DNA of 64,000 bases from Corella eumyota (GCA_963082875.1 OY720097.1:22514501-22578500); one strand, 5' to 3'. Shown: positions 1 to 12,480, counted from the stretch's first letter. Translations and numbers: made by a program. The notes: generated by a model from the sequence alone, not told the origin.

Positions 1-149
1 AGTTATTATCTTTTGTGTTATATGTTTGGGTAACTGATCAGGCGTCTTTGATTAGAATTAATTTGATTTCTGATTTTATTCGTTAATTCAGTAATAGTTT
101 TATATGCATTTCTCCATTTAACTACTGTTGTACTTTAACACTATAACGC

Positions 150-310
150 TTTCTATGTTGTTTGAGATCATCTTTTTATCTATTAGTTGCCAACCCAAGG
201 TCAGCGATAGGAGTTCGACAAGGATTTCCATAAAAAAGTATTTTATTAAGAATCTCACAGCAAGGAATTTTCTATTTTCTGAGTCTTGTCATGGTGATAC
301 CATCTTCCAG
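150..310 (-). pseudogene. Decayed partial copy of the neighbouring orphan reading frame
   Basis: Read on the minus strand, this stretch gives fragments such as GNPCRTPIADLGLATN. This matches KNPCLTLIADLQLAAYG in the frame at 573-1166, and the preceding IPC followed by a second Cys is also kept. No long frame covers the segment, so I read it as a broken duplicate of the orphan gene. Its presence suggests that the orphan belongs to a small local family or to a repeated element. Confidence is moderate because the match is short. Confidence 0.5.
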
Positions 311-572
311 GGTGTAAAACAATGTTTTTTTGTTTTTTTTTAGTTGTATTAGCTTTATTTTGTTACCAACAGAACCAATTTAAAATTTGTTTTCAACATT
401 TCTATGCAACCATCCACGAATTAAAATCAATTCTAATAAGATTTTTTTGTAAAATTTATTCACAAAAGGTTTTAAGTTTGGAAATTTTAAATTCTAAGGT
501 TGAATGAAAACAAGACTATTTGAAATTTTGCGCGAAAGAAGATTACGATACGTTTAGACTAATAAATTACAT

Positions 573-1166
573 TTATATAGTACGGTTTACGGTTGGAACA
601 TAAGTCGGGAAATCAAGGTTTAAAATTGAAGGTTGAACAACAACTTGTAGCATAGGAGAAATTCCGGGTTGATAAACGGAATATGGAGGTATTGTACGTT
701 TTTGAAAAACTTTTTTTTGCTTCTCCCGCAAGTCATGGGTGTTTTTATAACATTCAAGGTCACTGATTTCACTCCATTTACTTTTCCAACCGTCGTCTAT
801 TCGCTTATTTATATTGATACCAAATCCATTCCATAAGTATATTTTGCATTCTTCTAGATTTTTTCGCCAACCATAAGCAGCCAACTGAAGATCAGCGATA
901 AGGGTGAGACAAGGATTTTTGCCATGATTTTTTTCATCGTAGATACCACCACAGGGAATTAAACAATTACATTTCCCGTGAGTCCTGTTGGGAGAATGAT
1001 ATCTGTTCCCTGAGTGCAAGGTGATGTTAAGTTCTTTTTTGGAAAGCTGGTCTCGCAACCAATTGTAATACAAAATAGATAGATGTTCTGGTGAGTTATA
1101 GTTAATGTAGTAACCATTTTCTGACCAGACGTTCGTAACTAGCTTATGAGACATTATTTTCAGCAA
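573..1166 (-). CDS. Hypothetical protein, 197 aa, single exon
   Basis: An uninterrupted minus-strand frame of 197 codons, long for such AT-rich DNA. Two starts are possible, Met at 1166 or a second Met four codons later (MSHKL). I see no signal peptide and no membrane span. The middle holds a cysteine cluster (CNCLIPCGG, then NPC), followed by an aromatic segment (YGWRKN, YLWNGFG). The C-terminus is rich in Pro and Val. I do not recognise the family. A decayed copy of its middle lies at 150-310, which supports a real, once-duplicated coding sequence. It lies downstream of the last CNBD2-like exon found, on the same strand, so it could sit inside an intron of that gene. It could also be an exon of a larger gene running off the window. 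Confidence 0.5.
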   Translation of the reverse strand: MLKIMSHKLVTNVWSENGYYINYNSPEHLSILYYNWLRDQLSKKELNITLHSGNRYHSPNRTHGKCNCLIPCGGIYDEKNHGKNPCLTLIADLQLAAYGWRKNLEECKIYLWNGFGININKRIDDGWKSKWSEISDLECYKNTHDLREKQKKVFQKRTIPPYSVYQPGISPMLQVVVQPSILNLDFPTYVPTVNRTI

Positions 1167-1668
1167 AAGTCAGGCTTTTTAAAAAATAAACTTATTTAAT
1201 TTATATTTTTTGCTCCTGTGACTGAATACAAAAAAACAACATTAAATAGATGATATTAATAACTTATGTTGCTGTAAATATAATATAACGGTCCATATAG
1301 TTTTTTTAACTGTACTGCCAAGTTAAAACTAGCTCTCTGAAAGAAATGTTAAAGCTATTGCGTACTATATTTTCACTTTACCGTGATGTAACATCCTTAA
1401 ATTCAATGTAATAATACATGTATCCATAGCGATGTCATTATCTTTATTGTAACCTTTGTTTTTTAAAACAGTTTCGGAATCAAGTTACACCGAACGTCTC
1501 GAGTTTGCGTCGTTAATTACTAACAACTTTCCTTACCCATTGGTCTCATACAAGACCTATTCTTATCCTTAAACGTATATCATATCAACCTAGTGTTTAC
1601 CACACTATCAAGGTTACCACCTCATCACATGCACAACACATTAGCTTAAACATGAAACCTTTACTTAC

Positions 1669-4600
1669 ATCTCCCAGAAATGACGAAATAGAAAGATTGA
1701 GGTAAATGTCCTGTTCTTAAGATCACTCGGTTGGCATCAAACTCCTCCAACCAGGCCTTTGCTGAAAGTCTTCGCTGGACGTTGAGAGGATACCGCGCGA
1801 ACAACTCCAGCTTTTGCATGCTCCTCATTATCTGGAACAATCGAGATTGTGACGTCACTAATATGTTAATACTTACAAAACAAAGATATATTGTTACGTT
1901 ATAATTTAATATTTTTAAAGATTATTTTTTTTAATAGACCCGGTATGACGTCGTTGGCTATTAAGGATTGTAATTGTGACGTCATTAACAAAATGTTATC
2001 AACAACTTGATTTAAAGCTTAATGAAAAGATTAATAAAAAAATGTTTATCTTTTATTTACAATAATTTCAATGTTGTTTAATCATTTAATTTTAATAAAA
2101 TTTAGTTTAATTAAATTAATTAGTTTTTAATTAACTTAATTTTAAATTCTCACGTTTGCGTTTTCTTCCGGTGTTCTTTTGTTCGGGTTTTTTCTCAACA
2201 ATTCTTTGATCTTTATCGGCATGACGTCATGGTCTTTCGACGCTCTTCTAAACTTACTGAGGTCAAAGGTCAATTCAGGGTCATCGGTGTTAAGACCTGA
2301 GAATTATAACATTGTAAAAAAATGTAAAAAAAAATAAAATAAATAAAATAAAAAATTTAAAAAAAATTATTTTAAAATAGATTTTGTTAAAACCTTTTGA
2401 TTTTTCTTTGTCTTGTTCTTTGCTGACGTCACTCTCACGTAACAAAGCTTCTTTTAGCGCCACCCAGCTGTTTTGGGATACAGAAAACGACATGCTTCTA
2501 AAAATTAAAATTTAATTTTTAATTATTAACAAATTTCATTAACATAAAGTTAAAAAGGTTAAAAAATTATATAATAATGACCGGTTAACCACACTACCTG
2601 ACTAAAAGCAACGTAGTTCATTGTAAACCTATACTATCTTTACCCTCTACTGCCCTCGGCAGGAGACAAATAACAAAAAAACTTAACACTAAGCGAGGCA
2701 AAAAAACACAATATTACTTGTAAGTGAAGTCAGCGTTTAAACCAAAATACATTTTATTTAAACTTACTTTCTACAAGCGATGCAAACCATGCACAACATC
2801 TTAATTATCCGACCAGCCCGTCTGAACCTGATGATCGGCTAAAACAAAATTTTAAAATTAATACAAAAAAAAACGAAGTTAAGGGTGTTCAATCTTGACG
2901 CATATATAATTTGGTGCCATAGCAAAAATGCAAGACAAAAATATACTCCTAGGTTCGATCCCTACTACTTTCATGCTAGATTGACCTTAAGTAAGGTGCT
3001 ATAAACGACACAATCTCCTGCTAAGCCAAAACCATTCAGCAGCTTAATTATATATAACAATTAATATTTATAATATCCCAAACTGCTACAGGCAACTCGA
3101 GACTGGGTCGGAGTAACTGATGTTACTCTATGTTTAGGCCGCGCATATTCGACTTTCCCACATCGAAGATAAAGATATATACAAAAAGATTATAGTAGTT
3201 TACTTACGCAACCCGATTTATAAGTTAAATAATCAGAATAACAAAATATAAACATCTTTTAAAAATGTTTTTTATCTCTAGAATACCTAAATAAAATATT
3301 CTTAAATAAAAATGTACCGGAATACAAGTGATGACCGTTTTGTGACCAAGCAAAGCGGGGTTGAAATTACGAGCGAACATGGACTGCCTTCTGCCACCAT
3401 GGTGAGCGTTAGCCACCACGCGAGGGGGACCAAGAGTTGATCCACTGTGAAGATTCGGAAACGACTTCCTGGGTTCGGTTCCAACTAAAAAAATTATATT
3501 TTATAAAATTTGATAATTTTTGTATTTAGTAATCCTCAAGGTTAAAAGGTAACGACCAAAACATAAAGTAACATTTAGTTACTCCGACTCAGTCTCGAGT
3601 TGCCTGTGACAGTTTGAGATATTATAGATTATAATTGCCGGATATCTATGCTGCTGATTAAGTGTTGACTCAACAGGAGTTTATACCGTTCATAGCGCCT
3701 TACTTAAGGGGGCTACAGCATGAAAGCAGTGGGGATCGAACCCAGAATCTAATGTGGTAAATTGATTTTTTATGGTTACATTATTTTTTAATGTTTAAGT
3801 AAATTATAAGTAAATTTTATAAAACCAGCAAGTTAACCAAATATAATTATATTATAATCTAAATTATGTTAGAATATTTTGTGATATAAACCTAAAATAC
3901 CTAAAAGAAAAAAAAAGAAAAAAAATCATTGTTTTAATATATAGGAATTAAAATATTATTCCATTGTTGTAAGACAATGAAATGACAATCGAAGGTGTTT
4001 TAATCCCATGTTACTTCATTGTTGTTTGTTATTTGACAATCAAATCAATTGTTTAACAAAATAATAAACAACTCCTCTATGATGTCATATAAGGACAATG
4101 TTTTGAAAGGAAATTTGTTGAGAAAGGTTTTAAAAATCATTTTAAACAATATTTTTATACAAAAAAATTAAATAATTTTGCTTAATTATCAAAAAAATAA
4201 TTAACATTTGTTTTTGGAATTTAAATATGAAATTCGATAAATTATTTAAAATAAAGCCCATTTATCATTATTACGTCACAATGCGACTAAATAAACGTCA
4301 ATTAAAACAAAAACTTTCAATTTTGGCGGAATTTCAAAATTCAAACAAAGTTAAACAACAGCGACAGTTGAAGTAAAGGGTCCTGTACACAATAATAAGT
4401 AGATATAAGTTGGTAGTTAAGGTATACTGAGGACTCTCAGTAATGAAAGTCGGCGTTGTTGGCTTATTTCAATTGCTTTAAAGCACTTTGCTTAGCTGAA
4501 TTAATCCTACAATTTTAATTTTAAAATATTATATACACTGGTTGATAACCTGCTTTATAGCATTTCGCATTTTGATTTTTATAATATGGTCGCAACTTTT

Positions 4601-5400
4601 AACTAATATTTGGTCGTGATAATTTACCTGCGCACCACAAATGGCAGTTTTATTTATTTTGTAGGCCTATAAATTGGACATACTTATACCTTTAGTATAC
4701 CTTACACGCGGAATACAAACAGCAGTTTTATTTTTGTTAAAGGTTTTTAAATTCATATCCCATAAACGTACGATTTTATTTTGTATTAGAATAGTGCAAA
4801 GGGTAGAGGTTATAGCAGCAGACTACGAGTCGAAAGGCTTCGGGTTCAAGTCGCACCAATGCCACACTATTACCCTTGTGCCAAGCGTTTACAGATAGCT
4901 TTAACACGTCACAACAGCACACCCATACCCAATTTAATCACAAAAAAACATTACATTAAGGTTTTACAGAAAAAAGAAAAAACATAGGTTATACATCAAA
5001 AAATAAAACTTTCAAAAACTAAACATGACAAGCGTTCACTGACACTTAAGCTCTGTGTTTACTAATAGCTTAAAAACACGTCACAAAATTACACCCTTTT
5101 TCCAATAAAACATAAAACACCTATCACTTTAAAATGATTCGGAACGAAAAGAATATTCGTCTTTTATCTAAAAAATTAAACTTAAAAAACCGTAAACCAC
5201 ACATGACTTAATTTACCTTTTTCAATAATTTCATTTTCCTCGACTTTAAGTAAATCATTTGAGGATAAAGCGGTTGCAAAACGCACGTGGCGGGGATTTT
5301 GGGCGTTTTCGGGGCTAGTCACTTTGACCCTGGGTAGATTGGGGGACGGGGACGAATCCCGCGGGGTTGAGTGTTTGTAATTTCCCGCCAACGAAGCCAT
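1669..5400 (-). CDS. CNBD2: CNBD2-like cyclic nucleotide-binding domain protein, N-terminal part (six exons)
   Basis: Six minus-strand exons join with matching phases: 5400-5217 (start MASLAGNYKH), 3484-3318, 2838-2768, 2497-2394, 2296-2154 and 1831-1669. Exon 3 gives a basic RFRRAGRIIKML segment. Exon 5 ends in RTPEENAN. Exon 6 gives FARYPLNVQRRL, then FDANRVILRTGHLPQSFYFV and ISG, the start of a cyclic nucleotide-binding fold as in CNBD2 and related proteins. The rest of that fold (the phosphate-binding cassette) should follow on the minus strand below 1669 but I did not find it. Either a long intron carries it out of the window or the gene is truncated. Introns are short and AT-rich except 3485-5216, which holds SINE-like repeats. 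The exon 6 acceptor (TTCCAG, at about 1835) was chosen because it keeps the frame. The family is likely; the exact orthologue is less sure. Confidence 0.68.
2900..3185 (+). repeat. tRNA-derived SINE-like element
   Basis: Contains the B-box-like word GGTTCGATCCC near 2952. The SINE body follows: TAAGTAAGGTGCTATAAACG, then TATAATATCCCAAACTG, then GGCAACTCGAGACTGGGTC and a tail with CATCGAAGATAAAGATATA. The same order of words recurs at 14905-15195 and, in reverse, at 3565-3775 and 12025-12240, so this is a dispersed family. It lies in the intron between the second and third CNBD2-like exons. Confidence 0.8.
3565..3775 (-). repeat. tRNA-derived SINE-like element, reverse orientation
   Basis: Reverse complement of the same family as 2900-3185. 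It shows CAGTCTCGAGTTGCC near its left end and GGGGATCGAACCC (reverse of the B box) near its right end. It lies in the first long intron of the CNBD2-like gene. Confidence 0.8.
4580..4690 (+). repeat. Dispersed repeat, family 2
   Basis: A run beginning ATAATATGGTCGCAACTTTT and continuing through TGATAATTTACCTGC and GGCAGTTTTATTTATTTT recurs almost unchanged at about 16975-17075. A more diverged copy lies at 17915-18005 (both of these in NOX2 introns). It has no coding potential. The family is unknown to me; it is probably a fragment of a mobile element. Confidence 0.6.
4795..4925 (+). repeat. tRNA-like SINE head
   Basis: Contains an A-box-like GGTAGAGGTTATAGCAG and a B-box-like GGGTTCAAGTC about 40 nt later, the spacing of a Pol III tRNA-type promoter. 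It does not fold convincingly as a full tRNA and continues into non-tRNA sequence, so a SINE head is more likely than a functional tRNA gene. Confidence 0.5.
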
Positions 5401-6493
5401 TTAACCCCGATGTAATATTTAACTCAAAACGCGATTTAAAAAAAACTGTAAAAATGTGGTTTTATTATTTTAAAGGACAGCAATTTTAATCGATATTTGG
5501 TCATATTACCGAAAAAACGTTTTACCGAACCAACATATTCCCGAAAAATTAACTTTAAAAATAATATTTTTACCAATTTTTAAATCAAAATATTGCCAGA
5601 AATTAAAAATTATTTTTTTAAGAGGGTTTCCCAAAAGAGTAAGAATAAAAGGGAGTTATTAAGAAATGTTACATTTTCGGTAAAATGGTGATTTAGGGCA
5701 AAATATTTTCGGGTAAATGTCTGTTCGGTAATACAACAGTAATCACTTTTAAAATTACTCAAAAAAAACAAAAAAAAATATTCTTTTTTTTGTAATTTTT
5801 TTGAATTAAATTTTGTAGCACAAAAGTGTTACAATTTCTCTGTCTATTATATCAATGTTTATTCTACCAAGGTGTTGTATAAATAAACTGAACAAATATT
5901 TAATTTGTCGAATTTAAACGATATTAATATGGAAGGTGGTGAATGATGTTCTTAATAATTCCAGGAATAAAACACCTGCGTTTTGCTATCATAATGTTTA
6001 GTTTTTTTAATATCACGAAAACCGTGTTTTTACTTCTAAATTTTAAAAAATGAATTTAAAATTGTATCTAATTAAACGTAATAATTAAACATTATGACGT
6101 AAGCACCAAAATACTCTGATTTCAGGTTTAAATTTTACCTTAAAAGCTTTAAATTTTAAAATTAAAAGTTTTTATTTAACGTTCCCATGGTTTTAAACTT
6201 GACTTGGTTTATGCGAAGATTTATTACCAACAATAGGACTTAACCTTATACTTGTGACGTCATAATAGACGTATTATTAAAACATAGACCGGTTAAAGAC
6301 ACAAATGTCTCGAATAAGACACTGAAAGTCGAAATGTTTATTTGATGAATGTGAGTTAAAATAACTTTAATTTTTATAATCAGTTGTTTAAATAAACATA
6401 ATTGTTGGAAAACAATTCGGTTTAAGTTTATTTTAACAAAGATTTAATAAAGAAATTATAATTGTTTTCCCGCGTTTGTTTCCCGCATTTGTA

Positions 6494-6735
6494 GATATGA
6501 CGTCAACCTTTTTTGTAATTATGACGTCACGCCTTTCCTACGTATGACATAGGTTTTTTTTAAATATGACGTCAATATTTTTGTACTTATTACGTCACGC
6601 CTTTTTTACGTATGACATAGGTTTTTTTTAAATATGACGTCAATATTTTTGTACTTATTACGTCAATATTTTTGCAATTATGACGTCACGCCTTTTCTAC
6701 AAATGACGTAAGTCTATTTAATTATGACGTAATTA
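6494..6735. repeat. Cluster of TGACGTCA (CRE-type) palindromes in short direct repeats
   Basis: About eight ATGACGTCA or near-identical words lie within 240 bp, embedded in a short diverged direct repeat (ATATGACGTCAATATTTTTG alternating with TATGACGTCACGCC). TGACGTCA is the classical cAMP response element, bound by bZIP factors. Whether these act as regulatory sites or are only a repeat is not decided by the sequence. The nearest start is that of the CNBD2-like gene at 5400 on the minus strand, roughly 1.1 kb away and so in a promoter-side position. Confidence 0.55.
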
Positions 6736-8744
6736 AAAAAATATTTTTGTTACCTTTTGACAGAAGGGAATGCCTCCTCGGATCGTTTCTTTTCATCGAT
6801 TTCATTTTATTTATGACGTACCAACCGTATCTATGAGGTCATGTATTACATGTTTGTTATCTACTAACAAGACTAAAACATCAAAAACCGATTTAACTTT
6901 AACTTGTAGATACTTAATAATAAAACTTTCTGAAATATTTAACAGTTCAACTTTACACTAAAAGCTGCTGGAAACTGACGTTAATATCTTTCTTTAATTA
7001 AACAAAAAACTATTTAAAACTACTTCTTAATGGCGACCAATATTTAAATACAAATATGTAAATTTTCTTATTTTACTACTGAATGTAGCAGTATAACTAT
7101 ATAATGTTCTGTTTTACTTATTTTACCGTTATCTCCCTAAGGTTTAAGTTAAAACCTATTATAGTATAACCTTTATGTAACTGTTATTGTTCTTTACATT
7201 CATTCACTACCTTAACTATAGTAAAAACTCACTTTGCCGGCGTTTTCTCTTACTAGTTTTCTCTATTTGTGACGTCACAAATAAGGTTCTGTTAAATCAT
7301 AACTAAAGACGTCGCCACTTTAGGCTAAAAACTCAAGCTTCAGCTGTTCTCAAACTAAAGTGGTATAGCAAATAGAGAACTTATGACGATTAAGTATGAA
7401 GAGTTATGTTAAATAGGCTTTGAAGGGTGTAAGTATAAGCTAGGAGGGGTTGAAAAAAAAAATTATAAAAAAAAAATGTTTTTGAGGTCATTTTTAGTTT
7501 ACGGTCCTCTTTAAGAAGAAGGACCGTGAAGGTAAAGGTATGCGAAAACCGTTAAGGTAACAAGAACAATACTCAATAATATTTGCATTTACAAAATAAT
7601 AATAACCCATCATTATATAAGCACATAGTATTTATAAGTTAAAGGTATATGGGATATATATATATATATATATATATGTATATTGAAAAAAACGTAAAAG
7701 TAATAAGAAATTTAGCAAAACCCATAAAGTTAAAGAGATCGAACCCTTGATTCTAAATCTTTATTTTATTTCAGTAACTATCTTTTCAATTGTTTAAAAT
7801 TTACTCTATCTTCCTTTAAAATAAAAAAATTGCAATAGTAAAAACAAACTCTATTTAAATAAATCTTTGTAGTTAAACTTGACCAGTAAACTAACAAAAA
7901 ACTAAACCATTTTTGTGGCAAGTTTTTTAAAAAAAAATTCACTGTCATAAAATCTTCACTGTTATATGTTTGTAGTATAAATTAAATACTTTAAATCAAT
8001 AACAACTCTATGTTAGCACTTTAACTAAGCCTTTACTTTCTCTTATTCTAGGGTAGTTGTGCTACTATACACATCTCTGAATAAAATAGCAAAGCTGGCT
8101 AATTAACGAAGTTATTTGGTCTTGTGTCTTTTCATTTAAATCGAAGCGTATCGTTTGTTATTATTTGGCGCGGAAACTCGATCTGCCAAAATATTTTGGA
8201 TCGGTTTTAATTCTATAGACATCTGGTAAATACAGTTGTGTTATCTTAAATTAAAATAACAAAATAAATAAAATTTTGTGAAGTTATGCTGGCCGTTTTT
8301 TTATCGGGTCGCAAAAAACATTTTTTTTTAATTAGTAGTTAAAAATGTCGCAATTTTATTAGAGATAATAATTAATTTACGCACTGTTTTTTGTTCTTAT
8401 ATTTTTACATAGTTTTTGTTAAGTTTTTAGGTAAAAAAATAATTAATGCATATTTAATTCGTTTAATTGCATATTTAACAATATTTTTGTTACTCAATGC
8501 TGCCCACTTGCGGTTTAAGATATTTAGGATTTATTATTCTTTCACCACCTTCATATTAATATCGTAATTCAAACGAATTCAAAATATAACAATATAAGAT
8601 TGCAAAACACAGTCTTGCTAACCAATGTACAGTAGGTTTACATCAAACAAAAAAAAAAAAAAAAAAAAAAATTAAATAAAATTTAAATTATTAAATATAA
8701 TAAATAAACCTTACATATATATATTTGATTCCCAGGTGAAAAGG

Positions 8745-9030
8745 TTATAACTAACGTTAAGTAGTGCTAAAACAGAATCGTATGTCAAGTTGCCCTTGCA
8801 AGTTTTATATATTATTTATTTAATATATTGCCTGATTATTAACCCGGTAATGGATTATTAGGGATTACAAGATTATATTATGCATCTAGTATATTGCCAT
8901 TAAGCCACTAATGATAATTATCCATTACAAGATCAAGAACTGATAACATCTTATTTATGGAAAAAAACGGAAGCAGTGGGAATCGAACCAAGAACCTAAT
9001 GTTGTCCAATAATACATTTACGTCTTGGGC
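8745..9030 (-). repeat. Degenerate SINE-like element
   Basis: The right end shows AGCAGTGGGAATCGAACC, a reverse B box, and the left part shows GTCAAGTTGCCCTTGCAAG, a diverged form of the SINE body. The middle is expanded by AT-rich repeats. It is an old, decayed copy of the family at 3565-3775. Confidence 0.55.
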
Positions 9031-10571
9031 TATCTTTTTAACTTTTTAACTCAATCATAATTTTTGAGCAAAATTAAAATCTTTTTACTTTTAACTGCTC
9101 ATCTTGCTAAGAATATTATTACTCAATCAATTACTTAATATCTTTATACCAAATATTTTTATATATCTACGTACAAACCAAACTAAATTTAAAAAATCTA
9201 TTTTATTATAACGTGTTTTTAAAACTTTATATAACAAAGTAATTGTTTCATTTTTTATCACTTAATCTCTAAAACTTGTTCTTCTTGTCCATATCTGCCC
9301 TCATCCCATGAACCTTAACGTTAGTTTATTAAATTTACACTTACTCAAAATGTGATCAATGTTATAAACATTTAAAATGTTTCAGTACGAGTGAAAATAG
9401 GTCCTAAATTCGTTAAATTTATGTTCTACTCAATGTGATTGGTTTAAAATTACAAATTGAGTATTTTTAAAAGGATAATGTTACGTAACAATGCTTGTTT
9501 ATTACGCTGGCTTTAACAAAACTACTTTAGTTGATGTTCTAGATTATTAAACAAGAAAAAAACAAAAGAATTTAAGTTATGTAAACACTTAAAAAAAAAA
9601 CAATAAAAAAGTTATTTTTAAGTTTGTAAATTTAAAAAAAAAATTAAGTTGTAAATTTTTAATTATGTAATATAAAAAAATATTAAAACAATGGTTTAAT
9701 AAAAATATAGTGATTGTTATTTCGATTGTTAAAAACAAACTTATTGTTTATTTGATTGTCTACTTATTTTTTAATATTTTTAAAATATATTTTTTTAAAC
9801 CTTAGATACTGCAGAAAATAAGGTCTATTTTTAACCATATACAACCTCTTGGTATTAACAATATAATTTAGTTTAAAAAAATGACATGAATTTGTAATAA
9901 AAAAAAAAACTTTTTATTTAAAATAAATTACTGCAAATTTTTTATTGCAACTATAAGCAAACTAGGCAAAACTACAAAAATTAAATTATTATAACAAAAA
10001 TGGTTAAAAGCTACTGCATCCAATATAATTAAGCAATAAAAAAAAATTAAACAATTTGGCAGGTAATAAGTATCACAGTTTTAATTGCAAAATGTTGGCA
10101 CAAACATTAAAAATTTAAAAATTTAAAGTACGTCCAATATAAAAGTACTAAAGTATAAAAATTGGATCTTAGTATGACATCACAATGATTAATTGTATGA
10201 CGTTTTGTGCAAATATTTTCCTATCCCCTATGTAAATAGACTTTCTAAGCATATAATAAGAGAACTTTTAACACTTTGTAAATACATATTTTATATAACT
10301 TAAGGCAAATTGCTTGTTTGAGGACTTTTTTTGATGTAAAAAAGCCTTATGTAAAGTTTTTACCACTCTTAAATGTATATGCAAGCTGGTTTAACATATA
10401 TGTGCAAATTCTTATACAAATACACATGACAATTTAAAGTAGAATATATATTCAATTTTCTACACTTTGGTTTAAATTTTTAGGGTTTTTAATACAAAAA
10501 ATTACTTAAAATTGCTAGAAATGCAAAAATTATATACCTAAAGCTTAATTGTAGAGATTTCTGATAAATTT

Positions 10572-12480
10572 TCATAAATGTTTGATGTTGTATTTTGTTT
10601 TAAAGTCAAGTCTTGGCAATCCAGCAATTTCAAGAAGTTGGTTAATTGGTGTGTGGTCTAATGGGTTTGAATCACGGTGAAAATAAAGAATTTTGTTATC
10701 TGTAATATAACAGTTAGTACTTAAAATACATTGACACTTATGGCATGTTTCAAATTATTATTAAGTTAATTTTGTAATTTTTCTAACGTTTTCATGCACT
10801 ATTCGTATATACCTAATTATTTTAATAAATACAGGACAAATCTAATCAAAAAAATGTAAGGGATTTATAAGAAAGGTTGTAAAATACAATTAAATCTGTA
10901 AAACTAAAAAAAAATAAGTTTAAATAGGGTATTATATGTCTTATCCAATTTAAAAAAAAACAGCCTATAGCATTTAAAAAAAATTGGTTTATTGTAAACA
11001 AATAAAAAATTGCATTTCTAAGGCATTTTATTACTCAGACTTTAAAAAATAATAAAAATTGAATATCGCTATAGAAAGCTTCCATATAAAAAGGTGATAC
11101 CAAACTTAAAGTAAATTAATCATCATTCTCACCTTTGTCTATCACAAGTTGTCCACCCTGTTGAAATGGATCACCCTGTTGGTTGACTTTCATTACTCTC
11201 CATACTGTTTGTAGGAAACCAAGAAACGCATTTGTTTTAACATGGGGGCTCCCTGTGTCTGTGGAAAAACATACAAGATGTAATACCATAATATGTGTTA
11301 GATATATGTTACTCTATGTTTAAGTCGTGCATTCAACTTTCCTACATCGAGGATAAAGATATACAAAAAAAAATGTGTTATTTAAATGTTGTTGGTTTAT
11401 CTTACTTTTATCAATAAGCAAAAACCTATAAAAAAAAACTTTTGATATGATCACAACTCTTTATAAATTAATAAGTGGAAGAGTTCCCTACTTCCATAAT
11501 CATCTGGTAAGGTCAACAATCCCAAAACTCTGTGAATATTACGTTGTGAGTCACAATAGATGGAATGAGGATAATTTGTTTCTTCGCAGAATTGATCGAT
11601 GTAGCGAGACGGGCCACATCCAATAATTATTATCTTGATATTGTTGTTCTAAAATTTAAAAAAATACAATCACGCACATGGTTTTTAAGTAAAAATTCAA
11701 GTTATAAAACTATATAGTATATACTTTATTAAAGGTTTCTAAACAAAAGTTGTAGCCAAATTGTGTAAATTTAAAACCGATCGTAAATTGATTCAAAATA
11801 AATTAAAAATCATGACCCAATCTTAAATAAATATTGCCATCTGTCAGTTACAACTTCTGTATAAACTTAAACATACTCACAATAAAATTAAATATTTGAG
11901 TGGCTTACCTCTAAATATCTTGGAAAAATTTTTGAGAAATCTTCCACATATTCTCGAGTTACATAATCCAAAAAATGCTAAAAAATTGATAATACTTTAA
12001 CAGATTACAAATTAAATAAACATAGAGGAACATCAGTTACCCCAACCCAGTCTCGAGTTGCCTTAGGCTGTTGGGGATATTATAAATTATAATTGCCCGA
12101 TATTTAAACTGCTGATTAAATGCTGGCTCAGCAGGAGTTTATACCGTTTATAGCGCCTTACTCAAGGGCGCTACAGCATGAGATCAGTGTGGTGTAGCAA
12201 GTGTTCTTACAACTACACCACCGGCCTAGTTACAACCTTATTTTGATATTTTTAATGCTTATACAATTTTTTTATAAATTTACATTAAATTTGTCGTTTT
12301 TATTAAACCAAACTATATACATACCCTTATAAAAACGATGATACAAATGCTGTTCTTTCTAATGTCTTTAAATAGTATCGGTTTGCCCAAACGATCTCTA
12401 ACCAAACATTGATCCAGCTCGGCCAAGTTAAACAACGTTTCAGGCAATCTTTGTATTTCTAAGTCGGCAGGAACGCTCAT
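10572..12480 (-). CDS. PRXL2C: PRXL2C (AAED1)-like peroxiredoxin-like protein, complete, five exons
   Basis: Exons on the minus strand: 12480-12325, 11977-11909, 11648-11492, 11258-11133 and 10699-10572. Phases agree and the product is 211 aa, close to the vertebrate protein. The start MSVPADLEIQ follows an upstream region without a longer frame. Recognisable segments are IVFIRHFLDYV with REYVEDFSKI, then IKIIIIGCGPSRYI, then SPHVKTNAFLGFLQTVWRVM, then GDPFQQGGQLVI and FHRDSNPLDHTPINQLLEIA. These follow the order in AAED1/PRXL2C, a thioredoxin-fold family. The classical CxxC is absent: the usual position after the first strand reads HFLDYVTR, so thiol redox activity is doubtful. Its start faces the NOX2-like gene across about 2.3 kb. 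Family assignment is secure. Confidence 0.88.
11295..11370 (+). repeat. SINE tail fragment in a PRXL2C intron
   Basis: ATGTTACTCTATGTTTAAG, then CATTCAACTTTCCTACATCGAGGATAAAGATATAC, matches the 3' tail of the SINE at 2900-3185. Only the tail is present. Confidence 0.6.
12025..12240 (-). repeat. tRNA-derived SINE-like element, reverse orientation
   Basis: Contains CCCAGTCTCGAGTTGCC, TATTATAAATTATAATTGCC and GCGCCTTACTCAAGGGCGCTACAGCATGA, the reverse of the SINE family at 14905-15195. It lies in PRXL2C intron 1. Confidence 0.75.

Larger units (their letters stand above)
5401..10571. other. Gene-poor AT-rich interval
   Basis: No convincing coding exon seen on either strand. It lies between the start of the CNBD2-like gene and the 3' end of PRXL2C. 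Contents recognised: a TGACGTCA cluster (6494-6735), a TA dinucleotide run (about 7654-7677), a poly-A run (about 8648-8670) and a degenerate reverse SINE (about 8745-9030). Confidence 0.6.

Noticed and set aside
4795-4880. Possible functional tRNA gene
   Set aside because: A- and B-box words are present, but the acceptor stem and anticodon arm do not pair well by eye and the sequence runs into SINE-like DNA.
6770-6961. 63-codon plus-strand frame
   Set aside because: Composition is as expected by chance, there is no recognisable motif or splice context, and it lies beside the CRE repeat cluster.
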